A program made the translations under genes and the position numbers. The notes beneath the pieces were generated by a model, which ran no database searches, had not been told where the DNA came from, and saw only the letters and a list, made by a program, of their open reading frames with translations. From Dysgonamonadaceae bacterium (GTDB taxonomy: Bacteria; Bacteroidota; Bacteroidia; Bacteroidales; Azobacteroidaceae), in the NCBI GenBank assembly GCA_031272075.1, contig JAISUK010000013.1, positions 1 to 36,823 of the forward strand: a stretch of 36,823 nucleotides of DNA, written 5' to 3'. Of the stretch, positions 1 through 8,114 are shown one piece after another. The number at the start of each line of letters is the position of its first letter. Position 1 is the stretch's first letter.

Positions 1-1
1 A

Positions 2-289
2 GCGGTCATGCTTTCCATCGGCAACAAAGCAGCCATCGGGAAAGCCTTTGCCATTGCAGCGCCGTCGCCTTTCACCTACGATGTGCTCTCGGAATATATT
101 TCCCTGAAACTGGATATTCCGGTGCTGCGTTTCACGGTTCCGGAATTTAATGATTTCAGGCACGATATCTCCTTTGCCCGTTCGGTATTGGGATATGCCC
201 CGACGTACGACATTCTAAAAATTGTGGATGAAGCTGTGGCATTCCGCAAAGCAGGCAAGCAAAGAATCGAAACAAAATACATCGGATAA
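2..289 (+). CDS. NAD-dependent epimerase/dehydratase, C-terminal fragment
   Basis: The reading frame is open from the left edge, so this is the 3' end of a gene that begins outside the window; the ATG at 8 is probably internal. The visible ~95 residues look like the C-terminal part of an extended short-chain dehydrogenase (NAD-dependent epimerase/dehydratase): a stretch preparing the 'Y-D-V-L-S-E-Y-I' helix, then the family-typical segment LGYAPTYDILKIVDEA near the end, which closes the substrate-binding lobe. The Rossmann fold and the YxxxK catalytic motif lie upstream and cannot be checked. The next gene starts 6 nt after the stop, so it is probably co-transcribed with the CBM9-like lipoprotein and may belong to the same sugar-utilization locus. 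Substrate unknown. Confidence 0.7.
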   Translation, partial: AVMLSIGNKAAIGKAFAIAAPSPFTYDVLSEYISLKLDIPVLRFTVPEFNDFRHDISFARSVLGYAPTYDILKIVDEAVAFRKAGKQRIETKYIG

Positions 290-294
290 TTGTT

Positions 295-1038
295 ATGAAT
301 ATGAATCCTTTATTTTTTTCAAAGGTGTTGCCGGTCATGGCGCTGGCAACGTTGATTTCGTTCACAAATTGCAGTAATAAATCTACAATGAAAGAGTTAA
401 CAATAAAGAAAATTTCCGTTTCGACCGATGCTCCGAAAGAAGTGTTGGTTGAGGCGCTGTCGACCGCAGCATGGAATAAGATAGATGTGATCAACTGGGA
501 AGAATTTCCGTATTGTCCGGATGTGCAGTTTCGGATGGCTTACAGCGACTCTGCTTTCATTATTCAATACAAAGTGAAAGAAAAATACATCCGCGCAAAA
601 GCTTCGGAAGACAATGGTCGGGTGCATCTGGATGCTTGTGTGGAAATCTTTATCGCACCCGATGGCGGCGAAGAATATTACAGTCTGGAATCAAATTGTG
701 TCGGCGTATGTCTGTATAACATCGGGGCATCGCGCTACAACCGTGAATTTGGCGATCCGGCATTGTTCGAACGCATCAAACGCTATCCGAGCCTGGGTCG
801 CGAACCGTTTGCGGAAGAGCGAACGGGCGATTTTGACTGGGATATCGTATTGGTTTTGCCTTACGATTGCTTGTTCAAACATCCGGGATATACGCCCGAA
901 GGGAAGCAGGCAAAAGCCAATTTCTTCAAATGCGGAGACGAACTCACCGAAGCGCATTTCCTTACCTGGAATCCGGTGCAGGCAAAACAGCCGGATTACC
1001 ATCGCCCGGAATGTTTCGGAATCATCAAGTTTGAATAA
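295..1038 (+). CDS. CBM9-like carbohydrate-binding lipoprotein
   Basis: The 247-residue product has a hydrophobic N-terminal segment (about residues 5-25) ending in a Cys at the F-T-N-C sequence, which suggests a lipoprotein, although the lipobox is weak. The rest resembles the carbohydrate-binding family 9-like domain often found in Bacteroidetes polysaccharide loci: an early 'A-A-W' segment, a middle W-x-E-F region, the D-A-C-V-E-I-F core strand (around residues 113-119) and a closing W-N-P ... P-E-C-F-G-I-I-K-F strand. Such stand-alone proteins are thought to bind sugars at the cell surface or in the periplasm; no catalytic function is implied. It sits 6 nt after the epimerase tail and 7 nt before the beta-helix gene, so all three probably form one operon. 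The family call rests on motif memory only. Confidence 0.65.
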   Translation: MNMNPLFFSKVLPVMALATLISFTNCSNKSTMKELTIKKISVSTDAPKEVLVEALSTAAWNKIDVINWEEFPYCPDVQFRMAYSDSAFIIQYKVKEKYIRAKASEDNGRVHLDACVEIFIAPDGGEEYYSLESNCVGVCLYNIGASRYNREFGDPALFERIKRYPSLGREPFAEERTGDFDWDIVLVLPYDCLFKHPGYTPEGKQAKANFFKCGDELTEAHFLTWNPVQAKQPDYHRPECFGIIKFE

Positions 1039-1045
1039 ATACGAA

Positions 1046-2659
1046 ATGTCCCCGAAGTTCAGTCTGCTTGCCATATCCGTATTACTGCTTTGCCTGAATG
1101 TGCAAGGCAATACCAACTATTACATCAGCGCCTCCACAGGCAATGACGCCAATAATGGATTGTCGCCGGAAACCGCTTGGAAATCACTGGAGAAGGTCAA
1201 CGCTCAAGTTTTTCAACCCGGCGACAGTATCCTGTTTCATGCTGGAGATAAGTGGTGTGGACAATTGCGTCCACAGGGTTCGGGCGTTGCCGGTAATCCG
1301 ATCTGCATCGAAAAATACGGCGGCACGGATTTGCCGATTATAGATTCAGAAGACAGACCGGGAGCAGTATTCCAACTTGAAAACCAAGAGTATTGGGAAG
1401 TCGCCGGGCTCGAAGTGACCGCGAGTGCAACAACAGATGATTTGAAAATTGAAAAATCGATTTTGCAAGGCATTCATATCATTGCCACTACCGCCGACCG
1501 CGTATTGAAGCATATTGTGGTACGCAACTGCGTGGTTCGTCATATCTACAGCCAAATGAAGGTCTACGAAGGCGGTGGCATTTGGGTGGGCGTCCCCGGC
1601 TGGAGCGATAAGCCGGAAGGGAAGAAAGGTGTTGAAAATCCGTATGGTTTTCCGGCGAATCTCAAAACCGGATTTGAGGATGTGCTGATCGAAAACAACC
1701 GGATCTGCGGCGTCGACAGGTGCGGCATTTTGGTGTGGACCACAGCAAACCCCTCGCCGAGTATTCAAGGCTTTTTCCTTCAGGGACTGATTCCTTCCAA
1801 AAACGTGGTTGTGCGTGGAAACGAACTGTCGGATATCGGTGGAGATGCTATCTTGATCATGGGCTCCGACGCACCGCTGGTGGAGCGAAATATCGTCCGG
1901 CGCGCTTGTAAAAAAGCGGGTCACCCCGCATTGGAAGAAAAAGCATATTGGGCTTACTGCGCGGCATCCGTCTGGTTTCATCACTGTTACAAGGGAATTA
2001 TCCAATATAATGAAGTGTATGACACAGAGCGGCTTGATCGCAATTTCGACGGCATGGCCTACGACATTGATATGGTTTGCGAACAATGTGCGGTACAATA
2101 TAACTACAGTCGCAACAACCGCGGCGGAATGTTGTTGATCATGGGATTGACGGCCGGCAATGTGGTGCGTTACAATATCAGTGAAAACGATCATACCCAT
2201 ATTCTTTTTATTGTAGGTAATGTTTCGGAAAATAACCTGGTGTACAACAACACGATCTATACCGATGCGGATACGGCTTGCATCGTTCCGCACGCCCGTT
2301 TGAAAAACAATATCTTCATGGCAACCGGTGCCGGCAAGATAGAAATCCGAGAATGGAAACACCCTGTATATTCCGAGTGGATCCCGGAAAACGGCGAATT
2401 GTTGAACAATTGCTATTTCGGAAATGTGGAGGTTCCCGAACAGGATAGTATGAAAATAACAGCCGATCCGCAAATCAGTTTCCCGGGCAAGACATTTGAT
2501 AACATTGCAAATCTGCTTAATTATGAACTGAAAACTTCATCGCCCTGTCTGAATGCCGGTCTGATGATCCACAACCATGGCGGAATCGACATCTTGGGCA
2601 ATCCGATTCCATCGAACCGTCTTCCTGCGCTCGGTGCTGTGCAGGGAGTGGTAGAATGA
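1046..2659 (+). CDS. Secreted right-handed parallel beta-helix protein
   Basis: I chose ATG 1046 because it is followed directly by a signal peptide (residues 1-20, K-F-S-L-L-A-I-S-V-L-L-L-C-L). The frame stays open upstream to 614, but that part is antisense-like noise inside the preceding gene. The 537-residue product opens with Y-Y-I-S-A-S-T-G-N-D-A-N-N-G followed by P-E-T-A-W-K-S-L, the usual start of Bacteroidetes right-handed parallel beta-helix proteins, and then shows many short repeats rich in N, V and I (IENNRICGV, VRGNELSDIG, VERNIVRRA, VVRYNISEND, LVYNNTIYTD), each fitting one helix coil. The fold is shared by pectate/alginate lyases and some glycosidases; I cannot tell which activity, if any, applies. 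It follows the CBM9-like gene by 7 nt and belongs to the rhamnosidase locus. Confidence 0.75.
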   Translation: MSPKFSLLAISVLLLCLNVQGNTNYYISASTGNDANNGLSPETAWKSLEKVNAQVFQPGDSILFHAGDKWCGQLRPQGSGVAGNPICIEKYGGTDLPIIDSEDRPGAVFQLENQEYWEVAGLEVTASATTDDLKIEKSILQGIHIIATTADRVLKHIVVRNCVVRHIYSQMKVYEGGGIWVGVPGWSDKPEGKKGVENPYGFPANLKTGFEDVLIENNRICGVDRCGILVWTTANPSPSIQGFFLQGLIPSKNVVVRGNELSDIGGDAILIMGSDAPLVERNIVRRACKKAGHPALEEKAYWAYCAASVWFHHCYKGIIQYNEVYDTERLDRNFDGMAYDIDMVCEQCAVQYNYSRNNRGGMLLIMGLTAGNVVRYNISENDHTHILFIVGNVSENNLVYNNTIYTDADTACIVPHARLKNNIFMATGAGKIEIREWKHPVYSEWIPENGELLNNCYFGNVEVPEQDSMKITADPQISFPGKTFDNIANLLNYELKTSSPCLNAGLMIHNHGGIDILGNPIPSNRLPALGAVQGVVE

Positions 2660-2681
2660 GTATGAAAAATTTCAAGAAACA

Positions 2682-2713
2682 TTTGGATTTATAAAAAAAT
2701 AATCGCATTTTTG
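2682..2713 (+). promoter_or_regulatory. Putative Bacteroidetes promoter for the ECF sigma gene
   Basis: TTTG at 2682-2685 is followed after 20 nt by CATTTTTG at 2706-2713, one base away from the TAnnTTTG -7 consensus. It lies in the 133-nt gap after the beta-helix gene and about 80 nt before the sigma factor start. The -7 box also forms part of a small CGCA/TGCG inverted repeat (2704-2715). Predicted from pattern only. Confidence 0.35.
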
Positions 2714-2792
2714 CGCTTGAACATCAATCATTTTCAGCGAGTTTTGCGCTGCGCTGCTTGTTGGGGAAATGAGATGTTAATCTAGTGCTTTA

Positions 2793-3374
2793 ATGATGGC
2801 GGCGACTTATAAATCGTATTCTGACAACGAGTTGATACGTCTCCTTATGGAAGACGATCATCTTGCCTATCTGTCGATCTATGAACGCTGGTCAAGGTGG
2901 TTATATGTATGTGCCTGCAAAAAACTGAACGACAGGGAAGAAATTAAAGACCTGTTACAGGATGTTTTTACGGCTCTCTGGCAGAATCGACATTTATTAA
3001 ATCCCAATACACCCTTGGCCGGTTATCTCTATGCCACTTTGCGGTATCGCATTATCAAATTGATTACTCAAAAAAAGATCGAACCCGTATATTTCGAGTC
3101 CTTGGCAGCATTCGATGTAAATGACAACACATCTACAGATGATCTGGTGAGGGAAAAAGAACTGTCGCGACTGATCAATGGCGAGATCGAACTGATGCCC
3201 CAAAAAATGCAGAAAGTCTTCCGTATGAGCCGGGAGTTCCACCTTTCCCACAGAGAAATTGCCTGTCAGCTTGGTCTTTCCGAGGCGACTGTCAAAAAGC
3301 ATGTGAACAATGCCTTGAAAATGCTTCGCTTGAAATTTGCAGACCTGCTGACGCTGCTCTTTTTATTTTTTTAA
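2793..3374 (+). CDS. RNA polymerase ECF-type sigma factor (PUL regulator)
   Basis: The 193-residue product has the layout of a Bacteroidetes sigma-70 ECF factor. Region 2 is at about residues 24-95, including E-E-I-K-D-L-L-Q-D-V-F and the following A-L-W. Region 4 is at about 125-185, with a helix-turn-helix reading LSHREIACQLGLSEATVKKHV. A short very hydrophobic C-terminal tail (T-L-L-F-L-F-F) is common in this subgroup. It directs transcription when released by its partner anti-sigma factor, which is the next gene (148 nt downstream). With the STN-containing SusC receptor this makes a trans-envelope signalling set that senses substrate outside the cell. ATG 2793 is followed directly by a second ATG at 2796, which is an equally possible start. 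Confidence 0.9.
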   Translation: MMAATYKSYSDNELIRLLMEDDHLAYLSIYERWSRWLYVCACKKLNDREEIKDLLQDVFTALWQNRHLLNPNTPLAGYLYATLRYRIIKLITQKKIEPVYFESLAAFDVNDNTSTDDLVREKELSRLINGEIELMPQKMQKVFRMSREFHLSHREIACQLGLSEATVKKHVNNALKMLRLKFADLLTLLFLFF

Positions 3375-3522
3375 TTTAGTGCATATCCTAAATTTTCTGA
3401 CCTCACGTCTCTACAACCGGCATACGGGTACATCGACCTCCTCTATTTAATATTTTTTTATAATTTTTCTTACGCCCACGCAGGTGTAGGAGGTACTATA
3501 TAATAAAGTTTGAAGGTGAAAT

Positions 3523-4674
3523 ATGGAATACAAAAATCTAAATAACTTACTAAAACGGTATCTTACAGGTGAATGTACACTTGAAGAACGCAAAAGGATC
3601 GAGCAATGGTACCGGCAATTGGATATCCGTCAGGAAGGATTTTCTGAAGCGCAAATGAAGGAAGACCTGCTGCAGATTCGTGATCGATTGCCGACACCGT
3701 CAGTACGCAGGATGTCGGTATGGCTTCGCTGGGCAGCGGCAGTTCTCGTATTTGGTCTCCTGTCAGCCGGTATCTATTATTATGCTGTGCAATACGGATG
3801 GTGGACTGAAAAGCGGGAAATATCCAACGCTTCCAATCAAGATATTGCTCCGGGCGGAAACAAAGCCATCCTGAAGTTGGCCAATGGCACTGAAATAGCG
3901 CTAGATGATAGACCCGACGGCGAAATAGTCAGAGACGGCGGTCATGCCATCTATAAAAATGCAGACGGCAAGCTGACCTATCGGCAACATGATGAAGAGA
4001 AATCAGACGCGTTACTTGACGAACCGATATTCAATTCCATCAGAACGCCCCGCGGCGGACAATATCACGTCGTCTTGCCCGATAGCTCTAAAGTCTGGCT
4101 GAACGCTGCGTCGACATTGACGTATGCCATCGGCAAATCCATGAACGAGCGGTTGGTGAAACTGGAAGGCGAAGCCTATTTCGAAGTGGCCAAAGACAAC
4201 AGCAGGCCGTTTCGAGTAGAATCGAAAGGACTGGTCGCAGAGGTGCTCGGCACACAATTCAACATCAACAGCTATCCAGACGAACCCGATGTTAAGACCA
4301 CGCTGCTGGAAGGATCGCTCAACGTCGCCGAAACCTTGAACCACGAATCGATAATACTCATTCCAGGTCAGCAGGCTGCCTTAGACAGCGATAGCCGATT
4401 ATCCGTTAAATCTGTTAATGTAGCGGAGGTGACAGCTTGGAAGAACGGGAAATTCTGCTTCAATCAGTCGGATATCGGCACCGTCATGCGACAGTTTGCA
4501 CGATGGTACGATGTTGAGGTAGTCTTCGAAGGGGAAATGCCCGATGTTGTTTTATCAGGTGAAATTTATCGGAATACGAATGCCTCCAAAGTATTGGAAA
4601 TACTTTCATTTTACAATTTGAATTGCCGAATCGAAATCACTGACGACGGCGTGAGGCAGATCGTTTTCAGATGA
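3523..4674 (+). CDS. FecR-family anti-sigma factor
   Basis: The 383-residue product has a short cytoplasmic N-terminal part (about 1-63) that would bind the sigma factor, one transmembrane segment (about 65-88, W-L-R-W-A-A-A-V-L-V-F-G-L-L), and a periplasmic FecR domain (about 165-270) carrying T-P-R-G-G-Q-Y-H-V-V-L-P-D and the G-E-A-Y-F-E-V-A signature. A C-terminal DUF4974-like region (about 305-383) follows, with F-A-R-W-Y-D-V-E-V-V-F. It holds the ECF sigma factor inactive until the STN domain of the outer-membrane receptor contacts its periplasmic part. The gene lies between the sigma factor and SusC in the standard order, with GAAGGTGA just before the ATG. Length and domain order are normal for the family. 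Confidence 0.92.
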   Translation: MEYKNLNNLLKRYLTGECTLEERKRIEQWYRQLDIRQEGFSEAQMKEDLLQIRDRLPTPSVRRMSVWLRWAAAVLVFGLLSAGIYYYAVQYGWWTEKREISNASNQDIAPGGNKAILKLANGTEIALDDRPDGEIVRDGGHAIYKNADGKLTYRQHDEEKSDALLDEPIFNSIRTPRGGQYHVVLPDSSKVWLNAASTLTYAIGKSMNERLVKLEGEAYFEVAKDNSRPFRVESKGLVAEVLGTQFNINSYPDEPDVKTTLLEGSLNVAETLNHESIILIPGQQAALDSDSRLSVKSVNVAEVTAWKNGKFCFNQSDIGTVMRQFARWYDVEVVFEGEMPDVVLSGEIYRNTNASKVLEILSFYNLNCRIEITDDGVRQIVFR

Positions 4675-4717
4675 TGCAAAATATTAACTGATTGTTTAAC
4701 CTTTAATTTTGTGATTT

Positions 4718-7700
4718 ATGATGAAGTTCCAATTTATTGTAGGACTGTTGCTCCTGACATTGGTCAGGATCAGCGCGTCAAACTTTACACAGAACGTGTC
4801 ATTGAACGTGAAAAACATGTCGTTGGAGCAGGTTTTCAAGATTGTTGAAAGCCAAAGCGGATATGTGTTCTTGTACGATGGCGTGAACTTTAAAAAGCAA
4901 AGAGTCAGCCTGTCCGTAGAGGATACTCCCATCGAGCAGGTGCTTGAAACATGCTTGAAAGATTTGCCGGTGGCTTGGAAAATTGTTGATCAGAACATCC
5001 TCCTCAAAAAGGATGAAAACAAGCTGAAAAAGACCGAAGTCGTGGTACAGCAAGCCCGAAGTACCATCAAGGGGACGGTTACGGACGATACCGGCGCCCC
5101 GTTGCCCGGAACGACTATCACCGTTGTGGGGTCCACCCGAGGAGTCATTACAGACATCGATGGAAAGTATGTCATCGAAGTTGAGCCGAGCGACAAACTC
5201 ACTTTCTCTCTGATCGGCATGCAAAGCCAAACGGTTGAGGTAGGAAACCGGAAAGAAATCAACATAGTGTTGAAGGAAAAAGTGGACGAATTGCAGGAAG
5301 TGACGATCGTAGCGTTCGGGAAACAGAAAAAAGAAAGCATGGTGGCGTCGATCACCACGATTGATCCGAAAGAACTGAAAACGGCTTCAAGTAACCTTAC
5401 CACCGCGCTGGCGGGCAGAATGGCCGGCTTGATTTCCTTTCAGCGGAGTGGTGAACCGGGACTTGACAATGCCGAGTTCTTTATCCGAGGCGTGACTACT
5501 TTCGGATACAAGAAAGACCCGTTGATCCTGATCGATAACAACGAATCTACCTCAAATGAACTGGCACGCCTGCAAACCGACGACATCGCCAGTTTCTCTA
5601 TCATGAAAGACGCGACTGCCGTAGCGCTCTACGGTTCGCGCGGAGCCAACGGTGTGATTCTGATTACAACCAAGTCGGGAAAGGAAGGCGCAGTGAAATT
5701 CAATGTGCGTTTCGAAGAAAGTATTTCGCAACCTACCATGTTGCCTGAGGTAGCAGATCCTATCACCTACATGAACCTGCACAATGAGGCGGTAAAGACG
5801 CGCAATACGCTGGGTATTCTTCCCTATTCGCCGACAAAGGTCGCGAATACACTCGATCCCAACCGTAATATGTATGTCTATCCCGCTACCGATTGGTATC
5901 AAATGATGTTTAAAGACTTTTCTAATAACCACCACCTGAATTTCAGTGCTTCAGGTGGCGGCCAAGTCGCCAAATACTATGTTGCAGGGTCCTTCTCTAA
6001 CGACAATGGAATATTGAAAGTCGACAAGCGCAATAATTTCAATAACAACGTGGAACTCAATCGCTATACCCTTCGAACGAACGTAAACATCAATATGACG
6101 CGGACAACAGAGGTGATTGCCCGTTTGTCCGGCGCCTTCGACAGTTACAATGGCCCGCGTTCGGGCGGTAGCGACGTATTTTGGCAGGTGATGAACTCTA
6201 ATCCGGTCATGTTTCCCGCCTATTATTTGCCCGACAAAAACAATGAATATACCTCCCATATCCTCTTTGGCAACGCCACATCTTCTTCCGGGACAACCCC
6301 GATTTATAACAATCCCTATGCGCAAATGGTCAGTGGATATAAGGAATACACCATTTCACAAATCAACCTTCAGTTTGAGTTCAACCAGGAACTTGACTTT
6401 ATCACCAAAGGACTGAAACTAAGGGGCATGTTTAATACGAGCAACTACGGCTATTTCGATATTTCTCGCGGTTATTCCCCTTTCTACTATAATGTAGGCC
6501 GTTATGAAAAGGGAACGGACACCTATATCCTGCAAAGTCTGAACGAAGGGTCTGAATGGCTGACTTTCTCCGAAGGGCCTAAAACGCTCACCGTCACTAC
6601 CTATTTCGAATCGGCGTTGAATTGGGCGCGCACTTTTAGTAATAAGCACGATCTTGGAGCGCAGCTCGTTTATACCATGCGTCAGTACAAGGAGACTCAA
6701 ACCGAGGGCGGAACCAACCTTCAGAAAAGCTTGCCACATCGGAATCTCGGTCTGGCGGGCAGGCTAACTTACGCTTTCGACGGAAGACCTCGCTGAGTTC
6801 AACTTCGGCTACAACGGATCGGAACGGTTTGCCAAAAAAGAACGTTTCGGATTCTTTCCTTCCGTAGGGATAGGCTGGGTCGTTTCAAATGAAAATTTCT
6901 GGAGAGACATAAAAGACGTGGTCACCAACCTGAAACTGAAATCCACTTACGGTTTAGCAGGAAATGACGCTGTCGGCGACAACGCGACCCGGTTTTTCTT
7001 CCTGTCGGACGTGTCGATGACCAATAGCTCCAGAGGAGCCTATTTCGGAACGTATGCCAATATTGGCTATCCTGGCATTTCCATTAATCGCTATGCAAAC
7101 GATCTGATTACCTGGGAAACGGCCAGAAAAACCAACCTCTCCCTCGAATTGGGCTTGTTGAACGATATCGACCTGCAAGCCGAACTCTATTATGAAAAAC
7201 GAGATAACATCCTGATGGAAAGAGCTTCAATCCCCACTTCGATGGGATTGGAGGGAGAAACCCCGAAAGCCAATTCAGGCGAAGCCGAAGCCAACGGAGT
7301 GGATATTTCGTTGAACTATAAACACTCCTTCAATAAAGATCTTTGGTTACAGGTCATGAGTAATTATACCTATGCTCACAGTAAATTCCTGGTCTTTGAA
7401 GAACCTGCTTATCCCAACGCTCCGTGGAAATCGAGCGTGGGCTACTCACTGGGACAAACTTGGGGATATATTGCCGAACGGCTCTTCATTGACGAAGAAG
7501 ACATTCGTAATTCACCAACACAGTTCGGCACTTACATGGCCGGCGACATCAAGTATAGGGATTTGAATAACGACGGCAAAATTACCGAAATGGATATGGC
7601 GCCCATCGGATATCCCACCACTCCTGAAGTCGTTTACGGGTTTGGCGCCTCTGCCGGCTGGAAGGCTTGGGATTTCTCATTTTTCTTCCAGGGACTGGCA

Positions 7701-8102
7701 CGCGAATCGTTCTGGATAAATTATACAGACACCTCTCCGTTCATCAACGGACAGCGCGCTTTGCTGCAAGCGTATGCCGACGACCACTGGTCGGAAGACA
7801 ACCGGAATGAATATGCGCTTTGGCCTCGTCTATCGCCCTCAGTCGTTGAAAACAACAACAAAACCTCGACCTGGTTCATGCGCGACGGCTCCTTCCTGCG
7901 CCTGAAGGAAGTACAATTGGGCTATTCTTTACCCGAAAGCCTGTTGAAGAAGATCGCGATGCACAGTTTGCGTGTTTATTTCGTCGGATCAAACGTACTT
8001 ACTTTCAGTAAATTCAAGCTGTGGGATCCCGAAATGGGAGGTAATGGGTTTAAATACCCTGTACAGCGAATGTATCAAATGGGTTTGCAGTTAAACTTTT
8101 AA
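4718..8102 (+). pseudogene. SusC/RagA-type TonB-dependent receptor with STN domain, frameshifted
   Basis: This gene is split into two frames. The first (4718-6796, 692 residues) has a signal peptide, an STN domain (about 22-100), a carboxypeptidase-like beta-sandwich (about 115-190, I-K-G-T-V-T-D-D-T-G-A-P-L-P-G), the plug (about 205-325, ending G-S-R-G-A-N-G-V-I-L-I-T-T-K-S-G) and half of the barrel. It reads L-T-Y-A-F-D-G-R and then P-R-stop. The second frame continues from 6789 with L-A-E-F-N-F-G-Y-N-G-S-E, exactly what follows in intact SusC proteins (usually D-x-R-Y-x-x-E-F), and runs without a stop to 8102. The break fits loss of two bases of a Tyr codon after 6787, or gain of one base. 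The joined length, about 1128 residues, is normal. The protein would import oligosaccharides through the outer membrane with the adjacent SusD and signal to FecR. It is either a recent null mutation or a sequencing error. Confidence 0.92.
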
Positions 8103-8114
8103 ATTATTGACATT

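Noticed and set aside
614..1045. N-terminal extension of the beta-helix frame into the CBM9-like gene
   Set aside because: The extension reads as unstructured basic sequence overlapping a better gene, and a signal peptide begins at ATG 1046.
1346..2473. Long minus-strand frame (375 codons) opposite the beta-helix gene
   Set aside because: It mirrors the codon pattern of the + strand gene, has no recognisable domain or signal, and the + strand has signal peptide and helix repeats.
3436..3494. Inverted ACCTCCT / AGGAGGT repeat between the sigma and anti-sigma genes
   Set aside because: Only 7 bp with a 45-nt spacer and no T-run; too weak to call an operator or terminator.
4704..4711. TAATTTTG promoter-like box just before susC
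   Set aside because: No -33 box, and it would start transcription on the ATG itself; susC is expected to follow the FecR gene or an ECF promoter.
6918..8102. Separate gene starting at ATG 6918
   Set aside because: The frame is open and SusC-like from 6789, so this is the 3' part of the frameshifted receptor, not an independent gene.
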